NCBI RefSeq assembly: GCF_020073745.1
Contig: NZ_JAIRAU010000001.1
Span: 806,001-870,000 of the forward strand
From: Nannocystis pusilla
Lineage (GTDB): Bacteria > Myxococcota_A > Polyangia > Nannocystales > Nannocystaceae
Length of the DNA: 64,000 nt
Direction of reading: 5' to 3'
Shown: piece after piece, positions 33,516 through 42,811 of the stretch
Layout: the number at the start of each line of letters is the position of its first letter
Numbering within the stretch: position 1 is the stretch's first letter
Program-made: the position numbers and the translations under genes
Notes under the pieces: model-generated
Database searches by the model: none
Seen by the model: only the letters and a program-made list of their open reading frames with translations
What the model was told of the DNA's origin: nothing

Positions 33516-34442
33516 ATGTCCAAAAAGACCGCGAAGTCGCCCGCCAAGAAGTCACCCGCCAAGAAGGCCAAGCCGGCCGCCAGGAAGTCGGCCAAGGCGG
33601 CCAAGCCGAAGAAGCCCGCGCGCAAGGGGCCGACGCTGGCCGAGAGCGCCGACAAGTTCGCGCTCTACCAGCGCTCGGTGCAGTCGCCCTCGGTCGACAT
33701 CGAGTTCTTCGACGCTGAGTTCCAGAAGCACCGCGGCCGCGTCCCGCTGGCCGTGCGCGAGGACTTCTGCGGCACCGCGCTGTTCTCGGCCGAGTGGTGC
33801 AAGTCCGACCCGCGCCGCACCGCGCTCGGCGTCGACCTCGACGGTCCGACGCTCGACTGGGGCCGCACCCACACCCTGGCGTCCGCCCCGCCCGGCGCGG
33901 CCGAGCGCGTCACCCTGGCGCAGACCGACGTCCGCGACACCCGCCTCGCCCCGGTCGACCTGATCGTGGCGATGAACTTCAGCTACTGCATCTTCAAGAC
34001 CCGCGACGAGCTGCGCGGCTACTTCGCGGCCGCGCGCCAGAACCTGGTCGACGACGGCGTGTTCGCCCTCGAGGTCTACGGCGGCACCGAGGCGGTGGTC
34101 GAGCTCAGCGACGAGCGCGAGCTGCGCGGCGGCCTGACGTACGTGTGGGAGCAGGAGAAGTTCAACCCGATCGACCACCACACGCTCTGCCACATCACCT
34201 GGAAGTTCCGCGACGGCTCCCAGCTGTACCGCGCCTTCACCTACGACTGGCGCCTGTGGACCCTCCCGGAGCTCGGCGAGCTGCTGCGCGAGGCCGGCTT
34301 CTCGACGGTGAAGTACTACTTCGAGCGCGTCGAGGCCGACGAGGACGACGACGAGTACCTGACCGGCACCGGCGAGTTCGTCGAGCACACGGAGATCGAG
34401 AACCAGGAAGCCTGGCTCGGCTACGTCGTCGCGCTCAAGTGA
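33516..34442 (+). CDS. Class I SAM-dependent methyltransferase with histone-H1-like tail (paralog 2)
   Basis: 308 aa. Residues 1-48 are Lys/Ala/Pro-rich (KKSPAKKAKPAARKSAK), like a histone H1 tail. The enzyme core has LAVREDFCGTALFSAEW, ALGVDLDGPTLDWG, TDVRDTRL, LIVAMNFSYCIFKTRDELRGYF and ALEVYGGTEAVVEL, matching the preceding paralog in order and spacing. The basic tail may help binding to nucleic acid or an acidic partner. It converges with rimO. Confidence 0.75.
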   Translation: MSKKTAKSPAKKSPAKKAKPAARKSAKAAKPKKPARKGPTLAESADKFALYQRSVQSPSVDIEFFDAEFQKHRGRVPLAVREDFCGTALFSAEWCKSDPRRTALGVDLDGPTLDWGRTHTLASAPPGAAERVTLAQTDVRDTRLAPVDLIVAMNFSYCIFKTRDELRGYFAAARQNLVDDGVFALEVYGGTEAVVELSDERELRGGLTYVWEQEKFNPIDHHTLCHITWKFRDGSQLYRAFTYDWRLWTLPELGELLREAGFSTVKYYFERVEADEDDDEYLTGTGEFVEHTEIENQEAWLGYVVALK

Positions 34443-34450
34443 GCGGCCGC

Positions 34451-34476
34451 GAGTGACTCGCGCGCGCGAGTCACTC
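34451..34476. terminator. Hairpin between convergent methyltransferase and rimO
   Basis: GAGTGACTCGCG (34451-34462), 2-nt gap, CGCGAGTCACTC (34465-34476), a perfect 12-bp inverted repeat in a 42-bp convergent gap. No T-tract follows; it could end transcription on both strands. Confidence 0.5.
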
Positions 34477-34484
34477 GGCCTGCG

Positions 34485-35828
<1,344 letters not shown>

Positions 35829-35902
35829 GACGGGGCAAGAGAGCACGCGCGACCCCGGGGGTCAACGCCGCTCGCTCAAGACCTTGCGCACGCGCGGGCG
35901 GC

Positions 35903-37693
35903 TCACATCGCCTTGGGGCAGGCGCCGCCGGCCTTCTCCAGGCCCGCCGCCCGCAGCTCGCGCCCGGTCGGCCCGTCCCCTAGCAGCGCCCGCCGACCCG
36001 CGCCATGATCGGCGCCCAGCACGTCGCGCAGGTAGGCCTCGTAGTCGAACGTGTCGGAGTGCTCCGACGTGTGGCACTGGAGGCAGACGTCGACCGCGGC
36101 CTCGCGGCGGATGCCGAACGTCTTGCCGGCCTTCTCCGGGGTCTCCGCGTGGATGCTGCCGGGCCCGTGGCACACCTCGCACTGGACGTCCTCCAGGCCG
36201 GCGACCTCGACCACCTCCGACCCGCCGGGCTGGCGGAAGCCGGTCACGTGGCAGCCGACGCACGACAGGTCGAACTGCTTGTTGACCTTCACCAGCGTCT
36301 CGTACGCGCCCGCGTGGCGCGTCGTGTCCCAGTGCCGCTCGGCCGCGTCGTGGCACGCAGCGCACTGCTCGCCGCCGATGTAGCTCGCCTGGCCCTTCGC
36401 CGGCGGCGGCGGCTTCACGCCCGCGAACCGCTGCTGGTTCTGCGTCGCCACCCACGCGTCGTAGTTGTGCAGCGCCTCGGCGCCGGCCTTGTCGACCGGC
36501 AGCTTGCACGTGATCTTCTTCTGCTCGAACGTCACCGCCACGCCGCCCGTCGGCGCCGCCCCGCCGGCGATCGCAGCGGCGAGCGCCGCGCGCTCCTGCT
36601 CGAGCCGGGCGATGTACGCCGGGTCGGCGCCTGGATCGGCGCGGAACTTGGTGAGCCGGGCGTCGAGCCGCTCGAGCTCCTTCGCCTGCGCCTCCTGGGA
36701 TTGCTGCACCTGCCACGCGTCGTTGCTCGGCAACGCCGCCAGCGCCGCCGGGTCGATCGAGAGCCGCACGTGCGCCAGCGTCTGCGCCTGGTCGCCGGGC
36801 TCGAGCACCCACGCGTGGCCGACTCGCGTCGCCGGCGCCCCGAGCCGCGCCTTCTCGGTGCCCTCGGGGATGCCCGTCACCACGAAGTCCGCCCCCGGCA
36901 CGCCCTCCGCGACCTCGACCGCCGCGCGACGTGTCCCATGGACCAGCACGACCACCACGTCGGCCCCGGCCGCGCGCATCGCCGCGACCTCGCGCTTGGC
37001 CGCGTTCGTCATCGGCTCGAGCGGCCCGAGCAGCTTCACTGCCTCCGGGCTCGGGTCGTGCACCGCCGTCACGCCGAGCTGCAGCGCCGGCTTGCCGTCG
37101 TGCCCCGGCACGTCGACCACGCGGTGCGGCGCGACCCCGAGCTCGTCGAAGGCGCGGCTGTTGGCGAGCACCCGCGGCAGCGGCCAGCGCTTCAGCGCTT
37201 CCTGCGCAAGCGGGCTCGACAGATCATTGGCGCCGACGCCTCCCACGAGATCCCCCCCGAGCGACGCGAATCGCTCCTGGAGCGCGGCGGCCCGCTGATA
37301 CGACTGCGCCCACCCCGCCTCGTCGCGCGGCGCCTCCGGGCCCTGGGGATCGGGGATCAGCAGCCCACCTGGCTCGACGACCAGGCGCCGCTGCGGGTCG
37401 ATGTCGTGCCCGAGGTAGCCGAACACGTATTGCAGCCCCCCGAGCGGCTCGGTCGTGCAGCCGCACGGCGCCACCGCCCCCATCACCCGGGCGAACGCCA
37501 CCACGTCGACCGTGAGGCGGGCGGGCGGGGCGGTCGGTTGTTCGGGCTCGGTCTTGGTCGGCCCGGCACCGGTCGGGCCGCACGTCGCACAGGCCAGGAG
37601 CGCCGACGCGGCGAGTGCGGTGAGCCCTGCGAGCGCCCGGGGGCGAGGCCGGAGGGCGGCGAGGCCGGCGGCGCGAAGAGGGGAGATCGGCAT
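35903..37693 (-). CDS. Tetraheme cytochrome with metallophosphatase-like N-domain
   Basis: 596 aa from ATG 37693. The signal peptide ends LLAC, a lipobox (Cys35). Residues about 60-300 begin FARVMGAVAPCGCTTEPLGGLQ and resemble the UshA/5'-nucleotidase-like metallophosphatase fold found in such cytochromes, with NANDLSS-like and VHGTRRA segments; catalytic residues look incomplete. A coiled coil (about 330-390) links to a cytochrome c554-like module with four CxxCH haems: CAACH, CVGCH, CEVCH, CLQCH. It is a periplasm/outer-surface electron carrier. No partner oxidase is adjacent. The frame upstream to 37978 shadows the rpsP promoter region. Confidence 0.75.
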   Translation of the reverse strand: MPISPLRAAGLAALRPRPRALAGLTALAASALLACATCGPTGAGPTKTEPEQPTAPPARLTVDVVAFARVMGAVAPCGCTTEPLGGLQYVFGYLGHDIDPQRRLVVEPGGLLIPDPQGPEAPRDEAGWAQSYQRAAALQERFASLGGDLVGGVGANDLSSPLAQEALKRWPLPRVLANSRAFDELGVAPHRVVDVPGHDGKPALQLGVTAVHDPSPEAVKLLGPLEPMTNAAKREVAAMRAAGADVVVVLVHGTRRAAVEVAEGVPGADFVVTGIPEGTEKARLGAPATRVGHAWVLEPGDQAQTLAHVRLSIDPAALAALPSNDAWQVQQSQEAQAKELERLDARLTKFRADPGADPAYIARLEQERAALAAAIAGGAAPTGGVAVTFEQKKITCKLPVDKAGAEALHNYDAWVATQNQQRFAGVKPPPPAKGQASYIGGEQCAACHDAAERHWDTTRHAGAYETLVKVNKQFDLSCVGCHVTGFRQPGGSEVVEVAGLEDVQCEVCHGPGSIHAETPEKAGKTFGIRREAAVDVCLQCHTSEHSDTFDYEAYLRDVLGADHGAGRRALLGDGPTGRELRAAGLEKAGGACPKAM

Positions 37694-37860
37694 GGCTTGA
37701 GGGGCGGAGATCTTAGATCGCGCCGCCGGCTGCGCCGCTCCCGAGTAGGGGACATTGCGCACGTCCGCTCCTGTCCCGCCGGCTTTGCCTGCCCGCCGGG
37801 CCGAGGTATACGCCTCCGCCAGCGGCGTCTCCCGCGGCTCCGGCCCCGGCGCGCAGCGAC

Positions 37861-37890
37861 TTGACCCGCGGAGGGTCAGCCGTTTAGGCT
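37861..37890 (+). promoter_or_regulatory. Promoter of the rpsP operon
   Basis: TTGACC (37861-37866), 18-nt spacer, TAGGCT (37885-37890). The start of transcription is expected near 37898, about 40 nt before rpsP. It fits the housekeeping consensus used elsewhere in the window. Confidence 0.5.
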
Positions 37891-37940
37891 TCGCACCCCT
37901 TTTCGCCTCCGCCGCACGATCTCCAGCAAAGCACGCAGTC

Positions 37941-38237
37941 ATGGCCGTCAAGATCAGGCTCGCCCGCATGGGCTCCAAGAAGCGTCCCTACTACCGCATC
38001 GTCGCCGCCGACGCTCGCAGCCCCCGCGATGGCCGCTTCCTCGAGCGTCTCGGGACCTACGACCCGCACGCCGAGAACGTCATCCTCAACGCGCCGCGCA
38101 TCGAGTACTGGGAGAGCCAGGGCGCCTCCGCCACCGAGACCGTCGAGCGTCTGCTCCGCCGCGCGCGCAACATCGCCGCCGGCAAGGCGCCCCGGGCCGC
38201 CAAGCCGAAGACCAAGAAGACCGACAAGAAGAAGTAG
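37941..38237 (+). CDS. rpsP: 30S ribosomal protein S16
   Basis: 98 aa. The family signature [20 protein letters not shown] opens the protein, followed by [14 protein letters not shown]; the C-terminus carries a Lys-rich extension ([11 protein letters not shown]). It is a primary 30S assembly protein and heads the rpsP-khpA-rimM-trmD-rplS-yraN operon. There is an in-frame open extension upstream without support. Confidence 0.97.
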   Translation: MAVKIRLARMGSKKRPYYRIVAADARSPRDGRFLERLGTYDPHAENVILNAPRIEYWESQGASATETVERLLRRARNIAAGKAPRAAKPKTKKTDKKK

Positions 38238-38324
38238 GGCTGAGGCCCTCTCCTTCGTCTTCTTCGCGCCTCGCCCCGTCGCGCCAGCAGCAGCTGCGAC
38301 GGCGCTCTTCCCCCCGGAGGCACC

Positions 38325-38582
38325 ATGCCCGCAGCGTCCGCGAACATCTCCCTCAAGGACCTCGTCGAGTTCCTCGCGCGTGCCCTCGTCGATCGCCCCG
38401 ACGAGGTCCACGTCGCCGAGATCGCCGGCGAGCAGACCGTGGTGCTCGAGCTCCGCGTCGCCCGTGACGACCTCGGCAAGGTCATCGGCAAGCAGGGGCG
38501 CACCGTCAAGGCCATGCGCGCGCTCCTCAGCGCCGCCTCGGCCAAGCTCCGCAAGCGCGCCGACCTCGAGATCCTCGAGTAG
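38325..38582 (+). CDS. khpA: KH-domain RNA-binding protein KhpA
   Basis: 85 aa. The single type II KH domain has the [11 protein letters not shown]xxG loop at about 53-62. KhpA normally pairs with KhpB in RNA binding and cell-length control. Position between rpsP and rimM is conserved across bacteria. A GGAGG precedes the ATG. Confidence 0.93.
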   Translation: MPAASANISLKDLVEFLARALVDRPDEVHVAEIAGEQTVVLELRVARDDLGKVIGKQGRTVKAMRALLSAASAKLRKRADLEILE

Positions 38583-38594
38583 CCGGAGGCCGCC

Positions 38595-39188
38595 GTGCCG
38601 GGCCGCTCCGATGCGATCGCCGTCGCCGAGGTCTCCGCGCCGCACGGCGTTCGCGGTCAGCTCCGCTTCCACCTCTACGACCCCGACTCGCGGGCGCTGA
38701 GGCCCGGCCTGCGCGTCGAGCTCCGGCCTCGCGCCGGCTCCGAAGGACATGCCCGATCGGACATGTCCTTCGAGATCGTCACCGTCGAGCCGGTACCCGG
38801 CAAGGCGTCGGTGCGCGTCCAGCTGGCCGGCGTCAGCGACCGCGAACACGCCGAGCGGCTGCGCGGCCGCGAGGTGTGGGTCGCCCGCGCCGACTTGCCC
38901 GCGCTCGCCGACGACGAGTTCTACCTCGCCGACGTCATCGGTCTCCCCGTCGAGCGCGTGTTGTCCGACGGCCGCACGCAGGCGCTCGGCACCGTCGCCG
39001 GCGTCACCAGCAACGGCGTCCAGGACCTGCTCGAGGTCGAGTGGACCCGCCCGGACGGCCGCCGCGACACCTGGCTGTTGCCCGCGCTGCCGCAGTTCAT
39101 CGTCGACCTCGACGCCGAGCGCCTGCGCGTCGACCCGCCGCCCGGTCTCTTGCCCGACGCCCTCGAGGCCGGCGGAGAGCCCTCGTGA
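38595..39188 (+). CDS. rimM: Ribosome maturation factor RimM
   Basis: 197 aa from GTG 38595. N-terminal domain VAEVSAPHGVRGQLRFHLYD and PRC barrel (FYLADVIGLPVERV, LLPALPQFI) are intact. It aids 16S 3'-domain maturation with S19. A roughly ten-residue loop insert, EGHARSDMS, relative to the family corresponds to a perfect 9-bp inverted repeat at 38743-38770 from the palindrome family. Its stop overlaps the trmD GTG (GTGA). Confidence 0.93.
   Translation: MPGRSDAIAVAEVSAPHGVRGQLRFHLYDPDSRALRPGLRVELRPRAGSEGHARSDMSFEIVTVEPVPGKASVRVQLAGVSDREHAERLRGREVWVARADLPALADDEFYLADVIGLPVERVLSDGRTQALGTVAGVTSNGVQDLLEVEWTRPDGRRDTWLLPALPQFIVDLDAERLRVDPPPGLLPDALEAGGEPS
38743..38770. repeat. In-frame palindrome insert within rimM
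   Basis: AAGGACATG (38743-38751) and CATGTCCTT (38762-38770) are perfect inverted arms with a 10-nt loop. The first 18 nt, AAGGACATGCCCGATCGG, recur exactly in trmD at 39965-39982. The element encodes a loop insert in RimM. Confidence 0.7.
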
Positions 39189-40555
39189 GCGGCCAGACCT
39201 TCGAGGTCTTCACCCTGTTCCCCGACGCCGTCGCCGGCTTCCTCCGCGGCGGCCTGATCGGCAAGGCGCTCACGCGCGAGCTCGTCAGCGTGCACTGCAC
39301 CGACTACCGCGAGTTCGCCACCGACCGCTACCGCACCGTCGACGACGCCCCCTACGGCGGCGGCCCGGGCATGGTGATGAAGATCGAGCCCGTCGTCGCC
39401 GCGCTCGAGCACGTCACCCGCCTGCGCGGGCCGATGCACCGGATCCTCCTCACCCCCGCCGGACCGCGCTTCGACCAGCGGGTCGCCGAGCGCCTCGCCG
39501 CCGTGCCGCGGATCGGCCTCCTGTGCGGCCGCTACGAGGGCATCGACGACCGCGTGCGCGAGCACTTCGTCGATGAGTGCCTGTCGCTCGGCGACTTCGT
39601 CCTCAACGGCGGCGAGGTCGCCGCGCTGGCGATCATCGAGGCCGTCGCCCGCCTGCGCGAGGGGGTGCTCGGCAACCCCGACTCCGCCGCGCGCGACAGC
39701 TTCTCGCTCGGGGACATGTCGCAAGAGGCATGTGCGAAAGAGCAGGGCGCCTGGCTCGAGCACCCGCACTTCACCCGCCCGCCCGAGTTCCGCGGCCTCG
39801 GCGTGCCCGACGTGCTGCTGGGAGGCGACCACGCCGACGTCGCCCGCTGGCGCCGCGAGCAGGCCTGGCGCCGCACCTGGGCCCTCCGCCCCGACCTGCG
39901 CCCGCAGCGAACGCTGGCCGCGGACGCTCCGCTGTATCTCGTCGCGCAATTCGGACAGGTCCGAAAGGACATGCCCGATCGGGCAGCCCTGCTCGCCGCG
40001 CTCGCTCCGCTGGCGAAGGACGCCGGCGCCGAGCTCCTGGTCGTCGCGCCCGGCGAGCGCCCGGGCGACGCCGCCGGCGTCCCCCGCGCAGCCACGTTTC
40101 GCAGCCTCAAAGATCTCGCCCGCGAGCTCCGCCGTCGCCACGGCGCCCCGCCGCGGCTGGTCGCCCTGGGCCCGGTGGCCAACCTGCCGCTGGCTGCCGG
40201 AGTCGGACCGCTGCTCGATTTGCTCGCCGTTTCCGGGCCGGGAGATCTCTCAGCGCCGATGGTCCTGGTGTTGCCCTGCGAGGGTACGGGAGATCTCGCA
40301 CGGCCCGACGCGAACGCCTCGCAGGACCGCTCCAGGCCCTCGTCACAGCCTCTGAAGGGCCTCGAGGCGGCGTTTTCGCCGGTGATCCCGGCCGCGCGTC
40401 GGCTCGCCTCGGGACTTGCAGAAACGCCCTCGATGAATGACTCTTCCGGCCCCCAGCCGGTGCAGGAGGCGGCCCTTCTCGTCGCCGTCGCGCTGGCTGA
40501 ACTCAAGTCCTGCCGCTCCACGCATCTTTCGGAGCTCCGCCATGAGCAACAGTAA
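39185..40555 (+). CDS. trmD: tRNA (guanine37-N1)-methyltransferase fused to a second SPOUT-like domain
   Basis: 456 aa from GTG 39185. Residues 1-about 245 are a full TrmD: FTLFPDAVAGFL, YGGGPGMVMK, LLCGRYEGIDDRV and LGDFVLNGGEVAALA (knot), GVLGNPDSAARDSF. The 180-residue C-terminal part resembles the TM1570-like SPOUT RNA methyltransferase often encoded directly after trmD (LYLVAQFGQ, LLVVAPGERPG, MVLVLPCEGTGDLA, LLVAVALAEL), here diverged and fused. A roughly 12-residue insert (GDMSQEACAKEQ) between DSFS and HPHFTRP coincides with palindrome-family DNA at 39710-39736. The stop lies 14 bp inside rplS. Modifies G37 of tRNAs to prevent frameshifting. Confidence 0.9.
   Translation: MSGQTFEVFTLFPDAVAGFLRGGLIGKALTRELVSVHCTDYREFATDRYRTVDDAPYGGGPGMVMKIEPVVAALEHVTRLRGPMHRILLTPAGPRFDQRVAERLAAVPRIGLLCGRYEGIDDRVREHFVDECLSLGDFVLNGGEVAALAIIEAVARLREGVLGNPDSAARDSFSLGDMSQEACAKEQGAWLEHPHFTRPPEFRGLGVPDVLLGGDHADVARWRREQAWRRTWALRPDLRPQRTLAADAPLYLVAQFGQVRKDMPDRAALLAALAPLAKDAGAELLVVAPGERPGDAAGVPRAATFRSLKDLARELRRRHGAPPRLVALGPVANLPLAAGVGPLLDLLAVSGPGDLSAPMVLVLPCEGTGDLARPDANASQDRSRPSSQPLKGLEAAFSPVIPAARRLASGLAETPSMNDSSGPQPVQEAALLVAVALAELKSCRSTHLSELRHEQQ
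39710..39736. repeat. In-frame palindrome-family insert in trmD
   Basis: GGGGACATGTCGC and AGGCATGTGCG halves lie within the sequence coding for the insert between DSFSLG and LEHPHFTRP. A further copy, GGACAGGTCC and AAGGACATGCCCGATCGG (39954-39982), starts the fused second domain. Confidence 0.6.
40239..40297. repeat. Duplicated CGGGAGATCTC in trmD tail
   Basis: CGGGAGATCTC occurs at 40239-40249 and 40287-40297, encoding GDLSAP and GDLARP. It may be a short duplication or a binding site; no function is implied. Confidence 0.4.
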
Positions 40556-40955
40556 CCCGTTGATTGAAGCGATCGAGGCCTCCTACAAGCGGAGCGATGT
40601 CCCCGAGTTCCGTCCCGGCGACACCATTCGCGTCCACGCGAAGATCTCCGAAGGCGGCAAGGATCGCATCCAGGTCTTCCAGGGCGTCTGCATCCACCGC
40701 AAGCGTGGCGGCGCCCGCGGCTCCTTCACCGTTCGCAAGATCTCCCACGGCGTCGGCGTCGAGCGCGTCTGGGCGGTCAACTCGCCCCGCGTCGTGAAGG
40801 TCGAGCTCGTCTCCCGCGGCAGGGTCCGCAAGGCCAAGCTCTACTACCTCCGCAACCTCAGCGGCAACGCTGCCCGCATCCGTGCCCGCCTCGGCGGCTA
40901 CGCCAACGATCTGCTCACCTCGAGCGGCGAGTCCGGCGAGTCGCAGGGCGACTGA
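40542..40955 (+). CDS. rplS: 50S ribosomal protein L19
   Basis: 137 aa from ATG 40542, with GGAG ahead of it. Family features FRPGDTIRVHAKI, QVFQGVCIHRKRGG, SFTVRKISHGVGVERV and KAKLYYLRNLSGNAARI are all present. It is located at the 30S-50S interface. The 3' end carries a short Ser/Glu/Gly tail. The start overlaps the end of trmD by 14 bp, implying translational coupling. Confidence 0.97.
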   Translation: MSNSNPLIEAIEASYKRSDVPEFRPGDTIRVHAKISEGGKDRIQVFQGVCIHRKRGGARGSFTVRKISHGVGVERVWAVNSPRVVKVELVSRGRVRKAKLYYLRNLSGNAARIRARLGGYANDLLTSSGESGESQGD

Positions 40956-40961
40956 GCCGAG

Positions 40962-41405
40962 ATGTCCGCGCCCGCGTCACCCTCCACTCGGGTGCGCGGC
41001 CAGTTGGCGGAGGAACAGGCCGCGCGCTTCCTCGAGGCGCGCGGCCTCCTCGTCGTCGATCGCAACGTCCGCGCCGGTGGTGTGGAGCTCGACCTGGTCG
41101 GGCTCCTGCCCGCCGGCGTGGATGATCGAGTCGACACCTATGTGTTCGTCGAGGTCCGCAGCCGCGAGGACGACCGCGCCGGCCTCCCCGAGGAGACGGT
41201 CGATGCGCGCAAGCAGGCCCGACTGCGCCGCGGCGCGACCGCCTGGCTGGTCGGCCGCGAGTTGTGGGAACTGGTGGCGGTCCGCTTCGACGTCGTCAGC
41301 GTCCTCGTGAACGACGACGCGCTCGCCGGCGACGGCTCCGAAAGCACGAAGGCCCCGCGGATCACCTGGATCCCCGGAGCCTTCGAAGCCGACCGTACGC
41401 CGTAG
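40962..41405 (+). CDS. yraN: YraN (UPF0102) family putative endonuclease
   Basis: 147 aa, 6 bp after rplS. The restriction-endonuclease-like fold is marked by GQLAEEQAARFLEARG, GGVELDLVGLL (Asp) and VFVEVRSREDD (ExR). YraN homologues resemble Holliday-junction resolvase folds but have no firmly known function. It is the last gene of the translation operon and has a short unique C-terminus. Confidence 0.85.
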   Translation: MSAPASPSTRVRGQLAEEQAARFLEARGLLVVDRNVRAGGVELDLVGLLPAGVDDRVDTYVFVEVRSREDDRAGLPEETVDARKQARLRRGATAWLVGRELWELVAVRFDVVSVLVNDDALAGDGSESTKAPRITWIPGAFEADRTP

Positions 41406-41434
41406 GTAGATCGATCGCTCGCGACCGATGTCGC

Positions 41435-42061
41435 TCAGGCGCCGGTCGTCTCGGCGGGCGGCGGCGCGGGCATCATCATGTCGTCCTCGCAGATCGGCTT
41501 GCCGTTCTGGTCGGTCGGGAACGCGGCGCACTCCTTCTCGAGGTCGTCGGCGGCGCTCTGCGAGAGGTCGTCGTTGCACACGCACAGCTTCTGGCAGCAG
41601 AACTCGCCGAGCTTCTGGATCCGCACGCAGCTGAAGCCGGCGCCGCAGTTGGAGTCCTTGGCGAGGACCTGCTTGCCGATGCCGCCGTCCTGGCAGTCTT
41701 CGTTGCTGTTGCAGGTCTTCGAGCACATCGAGCGCTCGAGCACGAACTGCGAGGCCAGCTCGCACTGGCCCTCGACGCAGGCGAAGCGGATCTTGCCGTC
41801 GTCGCTGGCCGCGTTGCACTGCGCGCTGTCGGTGCACGGAGTCTCCGGCGGGGGCTTCTCGTCGGCGTAGACGCAGAGGAGGTCGTTGCAGCTCAGCGCC
41901 GGGAACGTGACGACCTTGCTTGCCGGCGGGTCGACGTCGCCATGGTTGCAGGGCGCGCCGACATCGCCCTTCGGACAGGCGGCGAGGAGCGGCACGAGGA
42001 GCAGGGCGCCCAACGCGTTGGCGACGGTGCGCAAGAGAGCAGGCGTGCGGATGACTTGCAT
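41435..42061 (-). CDS. Cys-rich lipoprotein, unknown function
   Basis: 208 aa from ATG 42061. A lipobox PLLAAC places the lipid anchor at Cys29. The mature protein carries about 18 Cys in pairs (CTDSAQCN, CSKTCNSNEDC, CCQKLCVC), an EGF-like or myxobacterial Cys-repeat style that would be disulfide-bonded outside the inner membrane. It ends in an acidic Pro-rich tail. The extension to 42106 overlaps the -10 box and is not used. Confidence 0.7.
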   Translation of the reverse strand: MQVIRTPALLRTVANALGALLLVPLLAACPKGDVGAPCNHGDVDPPASKVVTFPALSCNDLLCVYADEKPPPETPCTDSAQCNAASDDGKIRFACVEGQCELASQFVLERSMCSKTCNSNEDCQDGGIGKQVLAKDSNCGAGFSCVRIQKLGEFCCQKLCVCNDDLSQSAADDLEKECAAFPTDQNGKPICEDDMMMPAPPPAETTGA

Positions 42062-42097
42062 GTGGCGTCTCAGTCTTGGCGGCCGAACAGGGCCCTC

Positions 42098-42125
42098 ATC
42101 GTACACTGCCGGACCATAGGGTCAA
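42098..42125 (-). promoter_or_regulatory. Promoter of the Cys-rich lipoprotein gene
   Basis: Minus strand: TTGACC (42125-42120), 16 nt, TACGAT (42103-42098), about 30 nt before the transcript reaches the ATG at 42061. Confidence 0.5.
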
Positions 42126-42811
42126 GCGCCGCGAAACGACGGTAGGAGCCCTGCACGCGAACCTCAACGCGGATCTCGCGTCCGCGGTCCGTCCGCGACC
42201 GCCCGCCCGGGCACGTCGGCGCAACCCCGACCCGGGCGGCCGATCGGGCGGGAAACGGCCTGAAGCGGCTCTGGGCAGCCACCACTCTCGACCGCGGTCA
42301 TCCTCGTGACCCGAGATTCGTCGAGCCCGCCGAACGCCGCTCGGCGGCGCTGTCCGGGATCTGCCGGTGGGCGATCTCCACCCCATCCACATATCTCCGC
42401 TGGACGCCTGCAGACCCCGTTCTGTCAGCGAGATGTGTGTAAAAAATCACGCCCTCGCTCCCAGGCCCGCCCGGAATTTCCACGGCTGCGCCGGAACCTC
42501 CGCAGATCGGCGGAAGCCGGGCCTCGTTGAGGTTCGCCGAGTTCGGGGCAGGTGCCCCGGGCCGCACCCGCTGTCGAGTCGCTGCGCGAAAACCTCCGCG
42601 ACCCTCGGCTTCTTCCTTTCCATGCCGTCCGACCCGCCAAACCCGTCGCGGCTGGCTCTTGCGGCTGCGAGCGCGCCGCTGGTATCGTCCGAAAACCCTA
42701 TGAAGGCCCGCAGTGCGCCGCGCAGGTCCACCTACCATGGCCTGCAACTTTGTGATTGAGGGTCTGCTCTCGGATCGCCGAAACTCCGCACGCTGAGGAC
42801 GCATCGACCGC
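42126..42811. other. Gene-poor spacer before the motility-like cluster
   Basis: No supported gene is present: the open frames found here are short, in several conflicting frames, and lack recognisable sequence. A TTGCGG-N18-TATCGT pair (42659-42664, 42683-42688) is a possible promoter for the downstream TPR gene, leaving a leader of about 115 nt. An AT-rich patch occurs near 42438. Confidence 0.5.

Noticed and set aside
42306..42759. Short open frames in the spacer before the TPR cluster
   Set aside because: Several conflicting frames on both strands, Arg/Pro/Ser-rich, no signal or domain, and no ribosome-binding site with a plausible start.
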